From: Prevotella sp.
GTDB taxonomy: Bacteria; Bacteroidota; Bacteroidia; Bacteroidales; Bacteroidaceae
NCBI GenBank assembly: GCA_017617615.1
Contig: JAFZVV010000019.1
Coordinates: 57,082-121,081, forward strand
DNA: 64,000 nucleotides
Reading direction: 5' to 3'
The notes under the pieces were generated by a model. That model made no database searches, had not been told where the DNA came from, and saw only the letters and a list, made by a program, of their open reading frames with translations. The position numbers were made by a program, and so were the translations under genes. Below are positions 56,738 to 64,000 of the stretch, piece by piece. The first letter of the stretch is position 1, and every line of letters begins with the position of its first letter.

Positions 56738-58444
56738 TCAGTCATCCACTCGTTCTACAATGAAGTCACAGGCGGAGAACCATTTACCATTGTAGTCGGA
56801 ATTTTGACGAGTGGTGACACCATAGGTCAGGACGCCATCGTCACTGACTCTGACTTCATCGAGCCAGATGCGGTTCCAACCGAAGCCCTGTCCGCCATTA
56901 GCCGCGGTCTTGTCGATGTCGAGGGCGTATACACCGTCGTCATTGCTGGCACGCTTTTCAAAGCGGCATAATGCGGAGAACCAGACGTTGCCTCCCGTCC
57001 TACCCATGGAGGGAATCTCCTTGGAGCTGGCATCGCCACGACCTGTCTTGACGAAGATGTAGACATTGGAATGCTCTGCCTTGGAGGCGCGCACCACGGC
57101 GGAGACACGATAGCGACCTGGGCGCAAGTTTTTCAGCGTGGTTTCGGCTTCGAATCCCTTGCCTGCATCACCGCTCACTTCCAAATAGCCTTTCCGTTCA
57201 TCACCGCTATAATGCTCTCCACAGGCAGTGAACTGAGTTCCGGCATAGTCATGACGGAGTTTCCAGAAGTTGCGGTTCAGGTAGTCCTGGTCTTGTCCAT
57301 TAAGGCTGTCAATCTCAGCCGTCAGGTTTCTTTTGGCGTTGATGCTTTTGCGGGCCGTGGCCACTTGTTGCCTCTGGCCAGGAGGTACGGTAGCCTCCAA
57401 TGCATCTATCAGGCCACACAGTTTTTCTGTTTGTCCCTGAGAAAGCAGGAATGGATAGTTGCCCACCTCCTTGTTCAACGTGTGGAGAATGGCCTCCAGC
57501 TCTGTCATGTCGGCTGTGCGGCTCAACTCCCACATGCGTTGCACTTTTGCCAGTAGGGCATCGTAACTGGTGTAAATATTGGGAATCTCTGACGAACCGT
57601 TGAGTTTCGCCACCATCTCTTGGAATGAGTAGCCGAATTTCTCCATCACAGTGTCGGTTTCCAAGGTTCTGGCCCGTTCGGGGTCGCTCTTCTGGAGCCC
57701 ACGCACCAGGTTGTGCGCCACGCCTAATCCCGTGTTGGTCCTGTTCAGGTATTCGTCGGGGTCATAGGATTTCATTTGCGGTGTGTTGTCTATCTTCGGG
57801 CTATGGAATTCGTAGATGATGCCTTCGACCATATAGCGTTTATGCTTGGTGTCGCCATCGGTCAACTCAGTATCTGTCCACGTGAGAAGATAAGTGGACC
57901 GGAAACCGTCGTCATCCTTGAAACTGATGATACGGGTGTTCATCGATGGGTAGAGTTGTAGGGGGAACGTACGTCCTTGCTCGCCCCAGGCAATCTTTAC
58001 CCCCGGGAAGACGGCCTGCTCGTCGCCCGCCTTAAAACTGTAATAACTATTGGCAAAGGGTGCCTGCTTGTCGAAGGCATCGAGCATGGGGCGCAGCGGC
58101 AGCGTGGGGTCATCAGGCACTTGATTGAAAGAAAAACGGTGCCCGTCGATATACAGCGGTCCGACAGATGCCGAGACGTTAGACTTGGTCTGAGAGAGCG
58201 TCACCACGTGGATTTTCTCCTTGGGCACTAAGCCGCCACCGTCCAGGCATCCCCATTCACCCCATGCCACGGTGATGGAGTCTTCGTTCATACTCTTCAA
58301 CTTGGCATTAATGCTCTTCGGAAACTTGCCGTATATCGTTTCGACGAAAGCCGTGCGCATGGCCTGGGCGTGCTTGTTCTCCTGCGCGTAAAGCCAGGCT
58401 GCGGGCATCAGCAGGAGGGCTGTTATCAATAATTGTTTTTTCAT
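56738..58444 (-). CDS. Secreted protein downstream of the ECF sigma/anti-sigma pair
   Basis: The 568-residue protein has a signal peptide (LLITALLLMPAAWLYA-Q), a beta-rich N-terminal region (VETIYGKFPKSINAKLKSMN), a helical centre (about 285-390, WELSRTADMTELEAILHTL, QTEKLCGLIDALEATVPPGQ), and a C-terminal jelly-roll-like part (about 400-568; GKGFEAETTLKNLRPGRYRV, NVYIFVKTGRGD, WNRIWLDEVRVSDDG) resembling carbohydrate-binding modules. It starts 16 bases after the anti-sigma gene and is thus in its operon; it may be the target or the sensor partner. Family not recognised. Confidence 0.8.
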   Translation of the reverse strand: MKKQLLITALLLMPAAWLYAQENKHAQAMRTAFVETIYGKFPKSINAKLKSMNEDSITVAWGEWGCLDGGGLVPKEKIHVVTLSQTKSNVSASVGPLYIDGHRFSFNQVPDDPTLPLRPMLDAFDKQAPFANSYYSFKAGDEQAVFPGVKIAWGEQGRTFPLQLYPSMNTRIISFKDDDGFRSTYLLTWTDTELTDGDTKHKRYMVEGIIYEFHSPKIDNTPQMKSYDPDEYLNRTNTGLGVAHNLVRGLQKSDPERARTLETDTVMEKFGYSFQEMVAKLNGSSEIPNIYTSYDALLAKVQRMWELSRTADMTELEAILHTLNKEVGNYPFLLSQGQTEKLCGLIDALEATVPPGQRQQVATARKSINAKRNLTAEIDSLNGQDQDYLNRNFWKLRHDYAGTQFTACGEHYSGDERKGYLEVSGDAGKGFEAETTLKNLRPGRYRVSAVVRASKAEHSNVYIFVKTGRGDASSKEIPSMGRTGGNVWFSALCRFEKRASNDDGVYALDIDKTAANGGQGFGWNRIWLDEVRVSDDGVLTYGVTTRQNSDYNGKWFSACDFIVERVDD

Positions 58445-58459
58445 TTTGCTTTCATTGAT

Positions 58460-59143
58460 TTAAAAGTTGATATAATTGGCAGTACTGTCTTTTTGTAGTT
58501 CATTCAAGGCCTGCTCCGCCTCACCATTCACGATGCGGTTGACGAGTTGTTGCAGGCGGTTGTCAGCGGCGATGAGTTTCTCCAAATGCGCCTCTCTGAC
58601 ACTGTCGTCTACTGCCTCCATCTCTGCTTCGAGACGCGAGATGTATTGGTTGAGTTTCTCTGCGGCAGCGGCAGCAGATATGGTCTCGGTCTCATTTGCC
58701 GGTTGGTTGGTAGGATTAACGGTCTGCTGCACGTTTTTGTTCTGGGTCACAGAAGGCATTTCTTGTGCTACTATCGGTGTCGGTTCTTTTTCTTCGACAT
58801 TCACCATGCTGTCTCGTTGCTCCGTATGCTGCGCTACAATCGGGTTTTGGCGCTCTGTTTTTCGTTCTTTCGTGAACAGCGAGAAGCCAATCAGGAACAA
58901 GAGGCCGGCAGCAATGGCACTGATGGTTGCAGAATACAACCAACGGGATGATTTTGATTTCGATTTGATGCGATTCATCACACGCTGCTCCATGTCGTTG
59001 GGCATCTTCATCTCTGAGGCCCGGTCGTTCTGCCGCTGCAAAGCCTGTCGGAAAAGTGGGGTCTCATCCGACTTTTTCCTTGCCTCGGTAGAAAGAATGT
59101 CTTTTCTGCGCTCAGCATTGCGGGAAAGTTCTTCATTATTCAT
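58460..59143 (-). CDS. Probable anti-sigma factor, single-pass membrane protein
   Basis: The 227-residue protein has a cytoplasmic N-terminus of about 67 residues (LSTEARKKSDETPLFRQALQ), one membrane helix (SATISAIAAGLLFLIGFSLF), and an extracytoplasmic Gln/Asn/Pro/Thr-rich linker followed by a predicted coiled-coil (AAAAAEKLNQYISRLEAEME). Its start overlaps the sigma gene stop by 8 bases. There is no HxxxCxxC zinc motif, so it is not a ZAS-type anti-sigma. The role is inferred from position and topology. Confidence 0.8.
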   Translation of the reverse strand: MNNEELSRNAERRKDILSTEARKKSDETPLFRQALQRQNDRASEMKMPNDMEQRVMNRIKSKSKSSRWLYSATISAIAAGLLFLIGFSLFTKERKTERQNPIVAQHTEQRDSMVNVEEKEPTPIVAQEMPSVTQNKNVQQTVNPTNQPANETETISAAAAAEKLNQYISRLEAEMEAVDDSVREAHLEKLIAADNRLQQLVNRIVNGEAEQALNELQKDSTANYINF

Positions 59144-59669
59144 CGTTCAAGCGTGTTAGGATAATCCTGAGTCGTTGACGTATTCGGTGAAGTTGACTGC
59201 TAAGCCGTGATACTTCACGATGGAGAGAGTCGTTTGCTGTGCCTGTGATGTAGGCGATTTCTTTTAGGGGGCGCTGGTCGAAGTAGTAGAGCTGCAAGAG
59301 CATCTGGTCTTCGGGCGATAGTTCCTGAATGGCTTCATCCAACTGTTCGGCTGTCGTTGTATCTGGCAACTCGTCTGGGATTTCCTCGCTCACGACAATA
59401 GGTATCTCCAGCAGCCGTTTTCGTCGTCGCAAATGATACAATGCCTCGTGATAAGCGATACGGTGAAGCCATGTCTTCAGCGAAGCTCTTTCAGGGGCAT
59501 ACTCATTCAGATGTTCGAAGGCAGTCACAAAAGTCTCTTGCACCACGTCCGCTGCATCCTCCTGACAGGTGACGATACGGCCAACAAATGCCATGAGTGC
59601 GGGACCATGCTGACTTATCAATGGTGCAAAGTCCTCGACCTTCTTACTATGTAAATGATGTTTAAACAT
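59136..59669 (-). CDS. ECF-type RNA polymerase sigma factor
   Basis: The 177-residue protein has region 2 (ADVVQETFVTAFEHLNEYAPERASLKTWLHRIAYHEAL) and region 4 (LSPEDQMLLQLYYFDQRPLKEIAYITGTANDSLHREVSRLSSQLHRIRQRL, with the helix-turn-helix). The SigA-like parts are lacking, as in ECF factors. It probably controls the secreted protein and itself. Upstream on the minus strand a GTGACAATT and a CGTC separated by about 14 bases could be an autoregulatory promoter, but this is weak. Confidence 0.93.
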   Translation of the reverse strand: MFKHHLHSKKVEDFAPLISQHGPALMAFVGRIVTCQEDAADVVQETFVTAFEHLNEYAPERASLKTWLHRIAYHEALYHLRRRKRLLEIPIVVSEEIPDELPDTTTAEQLDEAIQELSPEDQMLLQLYYFDQRPLKEIAYITGTANDSLHREVSRLSSQLHRIRQRLRIILTRLNDE

Positions 59670-59876
59670 TTGTTTGTCGTTTGTCGTTCTATTCTTATAT
59701 AGACGTTAGGCGCTGAATTGTCACGCCACCCGTATGATTATTAACATGTGTTAACTTTTAGCGGTGCATATCATCATTGCTCTTCATGATGTGTTGCATT
59801 GGTATCACTTTGGGGTACAAAGTTACAAAAACAGCACGAATGTCTCTGTTTTATAACGCTCAATGTTGTGATGTGG

Positions 59877-59895
59877 TATATTTGTTATATATTTG
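59877..59895 (+). promoter_or_regulatory. Promoter of the DKNYY-repeat gene
   Basis: Two overlapping TATATTTG boxes (59877-59884 and 59888-59895) precede the ATG at 59945; TTGTG at 59866-59870 is 17-19 bases upstream of the second one. Confidence 0.5.
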
Positions 59896-59944
59896 CAATC
59901 GGGCTACTCCGATAAAGGCAGTAGTACGAGGAAAAACAGTGAAG

Positions 59945-61351
59945 ATGGAACAAAAATTCAATGCAAGAGGTTTTTTAGCTCGCATATTGGGCGACCAGCC
60001 TACGGCGCTCCAGAAAACGTTTTTCTGGCTCATGGTGCTGTCGCTGTTGCCGGCATTCGCTGTGGCCGCTTTATTCTTCTTCGATGCTCCCATCCATACT
60101 ACGACTGACAAAGTATGCCGTTTGGGCATGGCCTTTACCATCTGGTTGTATCCTGTCTATTTGTTCCCATTGTTGATTATCGGTTTCCGGGCAGCCAGGC
60201 GCTTGAGGGCAAATTGGATTTATTTCCTCTGCCCTTTGTTGCCGGTGGCCATTTTCATGGTCTTTGCATCAGTTGGCACAAGCGAAATGGCAAGAAAGAA
60301 GCCGGAAGGATATGACCCATCGACATTCGAACGCATTAATAATTCCTTCGCGAAAGATGCCAACCATGTTTACTATTGCAACGAAATCTTGAAAGAGGCC
60401 GACCCCGCCTCATTCCGCGCCTTCAACAAGACCTATTCTGCAGATGCCCGACATGTATGGTTCTACGACATGGTCATACAAGGTGCCGACCCCGCCTCAT
60501 TTGTGGCACCATCCGATGCCAGTACTTCCTACCTTGCCCATGATGCCCATGATTACTACAAAACAGGAGCCCCACTGCATGTGGCGGACATGGGCAGTTT
60601 CAAACAAGTAGATGACAGTTGGGCTGTGGATAACAAGCTTGTCTATTACATAGGAGACTTTGGCTATCAAGACACCATAACCAATTACAAGGTTCCTATC
60701 GGTGATTATCACACATTCTGTGTGTTGAATCATAACTATGCTGTCGATGCCAAACAAGTCTATTTTCAGAACAAGGTGGTGGCAGGAGCCGACCCCAGTT
60801 CGTTCAGGGTACTGAAAAGTGGGCAGAATTTTGGACAAGACAAGAACCGTACCTATTATGAGGAACGTGGTACAGCCATACGAGACCTCAAAGACCTGAA
60901 ACACAAGAAAAAGAATCTGGCAGATGATATTTGGAATACTTTCCATTCTGATGGAACGACGGTATATAATCCAGAACTGATGGCCATGCCTCCCGGCACT
61001 GACTTCGAGACGATCCATCGGGTTGAGCCATATCGTGACTGGTATGCCGACAAGAATAGGGTTTACTATGAGAATCGTGTTTTGCCCGATGCGCATCCAC
61101 AGACATTCAAGGTATTCCCGTCGCATGACGTATATGAACTTGTGTCAGACAACAACAAAAACTTGTATTTTTCTTACGACGGCAACCGCGTTTATTATCG
61201 TGACTCATTGATACTTGGTGTGGATATCCCCTCTTTCGTATGTGGCTATTATCATGCCGAGGACTACTCATTTGCTTTCGACAAAAACCGCTATTATTTG
61301 GGAAAACCAAATCCTCGACTCGAAAAACTGCGACAAGGCAAATATGAATAG
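59945..61351 (+). CDS. DKNYY-repeat membrane protein
   Basis: The 468-residue protein has three membrane helices in its first 135 residues (TFFWLMVLSLLPAFAVAALF, LGMAFTIWLYPVYLFPLLI, IYFLCPLLPVAIFMVFASV) and an extracytoplasmic region of seven or so DKNYY-type repeats, each with the pattern D-A/K-N-x-V-Y-Y then L/I-x-x-A-D-P-x-S-F (for example KDANHVYYCNEILKEADPAS, DKNRVYYENRVLPDAHPQTF). DKNYY proteins are uncharacterised surface or secreted modules. ATG 59945 is chosen because it follows the promoter; an in-frame start at 59777 lies upstream of it. Confidence 0.88.
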   Translation: MEQKFNARGFLARILGDQPTALQKTFFWLMVLSLLPAFAVAALFFFDAPIHTTTDKVCRLGMAFTIWLYPVYLFPLLIIGFRAARRLRANWIYFLCPLLPVAIFMVFASVGTSEMARKKPEGYDPSTFERINNSFAKDANHVYYCNEILKEADPASFRAFNKTYSADARHVWFYDMVIQGADPASFVAPSDASTSYLAHDAHDYYKTGAPLHVADMGSFKQVDDSWAVDNKLVYYIGDFGYQDTITNYKVPIGDYHTFCVLNHNYAVDAKQVYFQNKVVAGADPSSFRVLKSGQNFGQDKNRTYYEERGTAIRDLKDLKHKKKNLADDIWNTFHSDGTTVYNPELMAMPPGTDFETIHRVEPYRDWYADKNRVYYENRVLPDAHPQTFKVFPSHDVYELVSDNNKNLYFSYDGNRVYYRDSLILGVDIPSFVCGYYHAEDYSFAFDKNRYYLGKPNPRLEKLRQGKYE

Positions 61352-61487
61352 ACATAAGTTCACTGAAGGGAAATCCAATTAGGACATCAGAAAAGAGAAA
61401 TATTGTACTATGATACTGAGACTATAATGAGATAAGCAAGTAGTGCAACGGCACCATAAGACCATTTATTGAAAGGATTTAAAAACT

Positions 61488-63188
61488 ATGACTCGGCAAC
61501 TGTTTGTCATCCATCACTCGCTGCGCAACTTTATCGTTTCGTCGGTGTTGTCATCGATAGCCATCATCATCAATACTACGACAGATGGCATTGTTGTCAG
61601 CCAAGCAGTAAGCACTGATGCCATATCGGTGGTGAGCCTTGTCAGTCCCGTGCTGACCATTGTACAGCTGTTCGGATCAATGCTCTTTTCCGGCGCCGCC
61701 CTGATAGTGGCAACGGCATACGGTGACCAACAGTACAGACAAGTGAACCAACTGGTGACAATGAGCCTGACGGCTGTCCTGATTTTCAACGGATTGCTGG
61801 CACTGGTTCTGAGCATGTTCAGCGGACAGATAGCCCACCTGCTGACCAATGAGGAGCGACTGCTTCCCTTGGTGGAGGATTATCTGCCCTACTCGTTGGC
61901 TGCATGCGTTTGCTGGCTCTTGTGCGATGCCGTGGGAAGATATGTGAAAATCAGCGGCCGTCCCCGCCTGGTGACGAACTATGTAATTCTTAATGCAGCG
62001 CTCAATCTGTTGCTCGATTTGTTGCTGGTGATATGGATGGGTATGGACATGAAGGGCGCGGCACTGGCGAGCATGATTGCTCCTGTGGCAGCAATGGTGG
62101 TCTACGTGCCTTATTTGAGCACACCGTCAAAGCCCTTTACATTCAACAGAATTGACCGTCGGGACTATGTCCGCTTGCTAGGCAAGAGCCTTGTGCACGG
62201 CATGCCATCGGCGGTAGGCTCGCTTATAATGGCATTCCTGTACATGGCTCTGAACTACATCGTGCTGCACACCGAGGGGGCCGACGGTATGTACATCCTC
62301 AGCGTCAGTATTCAAACGGTGACCTTCGGACTGATACTAACCTTTGCTGCCAACAGTGCCGTGAAGTATATCGGTGGCATGATGTATGGCGAGAGAGACT
62401 GGGACGGACTGAACCGTCTGCTCATGAGTATACTGAAAATCGTTTTGGCAGCCTGCATGGTGGTGACGATCTTGGTGTATATCTACCCCACGGTGGTGGC
62501 TGACATCTATGGCGCCGATGACCGCCTGCGGCAACTGTCGGAAAAACCGATAAGGCTGTTCGTGCAAAGCCTGGTGCCGCTATCCATCCTCATGTTGGTT
62601 TCAAATATTTACATGATGTCTGGTCGTGGCAAGTTGTCCTCCATCATCCAATTCGGCCCTCTCGTCATCATGCTTCCAGTGGTTTGGGTCATCTCGACTG
62701 TCATGCCCGACTATTTATGGTATTCCATACCTGTGGGACTCTGGATCCTGCTGTTGATAACCGATGGCAGCATTTACGTGTTGTTGCACAAGGGCGAAAA
62801 GTTGCACTGGCTGTTTCTCACCCCTACCAAAACCCTTTATGAGACATACACCGTTTCCATCTGCTTTGACGAGGACGATGCAAGAGGTAAACTGCAACTA
62901 CTGCAAGACCATATCTCCAACCTTGACCTAAACAATGACTTGGTTATCAACGTGTGGCACAGCTTGAAGGAACTGACTCGCCACGAACTGGACATGGGAA
63001 AGGAGACAGGACGATCAGGTGCTTTCGACGTGAGTTTGCAGAATCTTCAAGAACGCTTTACAATCATCATCAAGGATGTTGGCAAGGCCTATAACCCTCC
63101 TGTAAGTCACCAGTACTGCAATGATGTCAACTACCAGTATCTGAACGGACTGAACTGCCTGTACCTCAACTTCCCAAAAGAGAGATAG
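61488..63188 (+). CDS. MATE-family exporter with a degenerate GHKL/anti-sigma-like C-terminal domain
   Basis: The 566-residue protein has twelve membrane helices in two MATE halves (TTDGIVVSQAVSTDAISVVSL, YVKISGRPRLVTNYVILNAALNLLLD, LVHGMPSAVGSLIMAFLYMALNYIV) that use a cation gradient to expel drugs or metabolites. Residues about 445-566 form a soluble domain that looks like an anti-sigma-type histidine-kinase ATPase fold (SICFDEDDARGKLQLLQDHI, DLVINVWHSLKELTRHELDM, FTIIIKDVGKAYNPP). The N-box Asn-Ala pattern is lost (SLKELTRHEL), so ATP binding is doubtful. This fusion is known in some Bacteroidota; its role is not. Confidence 0.87.
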   Translation: MTRQLFVIHHSLRNFIVSSVLSSIAIIINTTTDGIVVSQAVSTDAISVVSLVSPVLTIVQLFGSMLFSGAALIVATAYGDQQYRQVNQLVTMSLTAVLIFNGLLALVLSMFSGQIAHLLTNEERLLPLVEDYLPYSLAACVCWLLCDAVGRYVKISGRPRLVTNYVILNAALNLLLDLLLVIWMGMDMKGAALASMIAPVAAMVVYVPYLSTPSKPFTFNRIDRRDYVRLLGKSLVHGMPSAVGSLIMAFLYMALNYIVLHTEGADGMYILSVSIQTVTFGLILTFAANSAVKYIGGMMYGERDWDGLNRLLMSILKIVLAACMVVTILVYIYPTVVADIYGADDRLRQLSEKPIRLFVQSLVPLSILMLVSNIYMMSGRGKLSSIIQFGPLVIMLPVVWVISTVMPDYLWYSIPVGLWILLLITDGSIYVLLHKGEKLHWLFLTPTKTLYETYTVSICFDEDDARGKLQLLQDHISNLDLNNDLVINVWHSLKELTRHELDMGKETGRSGAFDVSLQNLQERFTIIIKDVGKAYNPPVSHQYCNDVNYQYLNGLNCLYLNFPKER

Positions 63189-63323
63189 GCGAGTTATAGA
63201 AATGTCCTCCTTCCAAAAATCGATTAGGTGACAAACTCCCAAAAGCCTTGGAGGAAGAACATGAAAGATGATTTGCCGGAAACAAGAGCGTCTTCTTCCG
63301 AGAGAAATCCTTTTCCCTCCACG

Positions 63324-63363
63324 AAGGGTGGTTTTCCTATACAGTTTAGGGAAACCACCCTTT
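63324..63363 (+). terminator. Long hairpin after the MATE gene
   Basis: AAGGGTGGTTT and AAACCACCCTT form an 11-bp perfect helix that continues inward as CCTA/TAGG after single bulges, loop of about 7 bases, followed by TTC. Terminator function is likely for the MATE gene although the gap is 136 bases. The spacer 63189-63545 contains this hairpin, the next promoter and a fragment like the hairpin unit at 54129 (AGCAAGCAAGCTTGACTCTG). Confidence 0.7.
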
Positions 63364-63404
63364 CAGTTTAGGCAAAATCCTTTTCATAGACGTGATTTTA
63401 GCTT

Positions 63405-63412
63405 TACCTTTG
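63405..63412 (+). promoter_or_regulatory. Promoter -7 box of the last gene
   Basis: TACCTTTG lies 133 bases before ATG 63546; a T-rich stretch near 63380 may be the -33 region. Confidence 0.55.
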
Positions 63413-63545
63413 CAGTAGAAAAAGCGAAGGTAGGCATCACCTCAGCATAGCAAGCAAGCTTGACTCTGCTTTCGGTTCGCACTCCCTTTGCCATAGAAAA
63501 CAAGAGATAAGAAACAAGAAGTTCAACCATCAAAACGTAGAAGAC

Positions 63546-64000
63546 ATGAAGAAGATGATGACCTTGGTGATGATGATGACGATAGCCATCTCCGCCGCCG
63601 CAATGCCGTACAACACCGCACGCAACGAGGCCCTTTATCTCTCTGACAAGATGGCCTACGAGCTCGGACTGACGGCAACACAATATGAGGCAGTGTATGA
63701 GATCAACCTCGACTACCTGCTCAACGTAGATACCCGCGCCGACGTGTTCGGATTCTGGTGGGAGGTGCGCAACCGCGACCTGCGCTATGTGCTCAGCACC
63801 TGGCAGTACGACCGCTTCATGGCCAGCGAGTGGTTCTACCGTCCCGTCGTCTGGGGCACTGGTGGCTGGACCTTTAGCATCTACACCCGCTACGGTGTCG
63901 GAAGGATGTTCTTCGACCGTCCCGCAGTGTTCGTCACCTTCAAGGGTGGCCACAGCCATAGAGGCGGCAGTTTCTATGCTCACCACAACTTCGACAAGCC
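63546..64000 (+). CDS. Partial secreted protein, unrecognised, cut by the window end
   Basis: From ATG 63546 the frame is open for 151 codons to the end of the window. It starts with a Met-rich signal peptide (MMTLVMMMTIAISAAA-M), then EALYLSDKMAYELGLTATQY with YEAVYEINLDYL, a helix-turn-helix-like pattern seen in periplasmic stress sensors of the Spy/CpxP kind, followed by aromatic strands (VFGFWWEVRNRDLRYVLSTW, WTFSIYTRYGVGRMFFDRP) and the start of a His/Gly-rich region (GGHSHRGGSFYAHH). The family was not recognised; the His-rich tail may bind metal. Confidence 0.75.
   Translation, partial: MKKMMTLVMMMTIAISAAAMPYNTARNEALYLSDKMAYELGLTATQYEAVYEINLDYLLNVDTRADVFGFWWEVRNRDLRYVLSTWQYDRFMASEWFYRPVVWGTGGWTFSIYTRYGVGRMFFDRPAVFVTFKGGHSHRGGSFYAHHNFDK

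Noticed and set aside
59670..59760. Autoregulatory ECF promoter (GTGACAATT and CGTC) ahead of the sigma gene
   Set aside because: Only one occurrence and no second target in the window to compare; too weak to list as a feature.

Overview
The window looks like a piece of chromosome from a Bacteroidota bacterium, most likely Prevotellaceae (Prevotella or Segatella). The grounds are: nearly every promoter that can be read has the Bacteroidota -7 box TAnnTTTG, often with a TTTG-type -33 box; genes lack Shine-Dalgarno sequences; a complete bat (Bacteroides aerotolerance) operon is present; several secreted proteins end in a GxYIxxGKKxxx tail typical of this group; and small lysine/tyrosine-led, acidic-ended proteins sit next to surface proteins. 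No phage, plasmid, insertion sequence or CRISPR was found.

Layout. 1-6240: the 5' two thirds or so of a giant secreted protein on the minus strand (fibronectin III, LamG and carboxypeptidase-regulatory-like domains) preceded by a small companion gene. 6589-13723: housekeeping run (DMP19-like protein, smpB, B12-dependent methionine synthase, HAD phosphatase, map, tsaD, cinA C-terminal domain). 14192-24852: the bat operon (moxR, DUF58, a membrane protein, batA, batB, batC, and a single gene in which batD and batE are joined), then a PAP2 phosphatase and queA. 24996-31382: Smr-domain protein, a gene broken at codon 3, an unknown protein, ftsA-ftsZ without their usual cell-wall neighbours, and a small HExxH protein. 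31613-36607: DUF2809, a secreted protein, an EamA exporter, and the nitrogen cluster glnK-amtB-porin. 37091-40232: a sugar uptake/oxidation cassette. 40249-49674: secreted beta-helix, GH43 and M6 peptidase proteins, a queuosine-precursor transporter, a LOG-family protein and psuG, separated by repeat-rich spacers. 50039-53886: accessory genes, including a symporter pseudogene with an internal deletion. 54076-56420: the most striking locus, an array of five Y-RNA-like noncoding RNAs with an initiator-type tRNA-Met embedded in it, directly upstream of a Ro60/TROVE protein gene. 56738-64000: an ECF sigma factor/anti-sigma pair with a downstream secreted protein, a DKNYY-repeat membrane protein, a MATE exporter with an extra C-terminal domain, and a partial secreted protein.

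The Ro60 locus is the candidate for a little-described system. Each of the five RNAs folds to the same plan: a lower helix of unique sequence, a bulged U, a GC/GC step, a conserved asymmetric internal loop (5' side YGUA, 3' side GMCYRUN), then an upper helix, again of unique sequence. Because the helices differ completely between copies yet stay complementary, the pairing is well supported by covariation within one window. The third RNA carries a circularly permuted tRNA module (T-arm, acceptor helix closed by a GAAA loop, U8-A9, D-arm), as known for bacterial YrlA RNAs, which bind Ro60 and polynucleotide phosphorylase.

Intergenic space is also notable. A roughly 150-180 bp element rich in CCCTTTAACTTCC and ending in degenerate inverted repeats occurs in several full and partial copies, mostly in 5' leaders; a second hairpin element has stems that covary between copies; and a tandem repeat upstream of the LOG-family gene carries a promoter in each unit.
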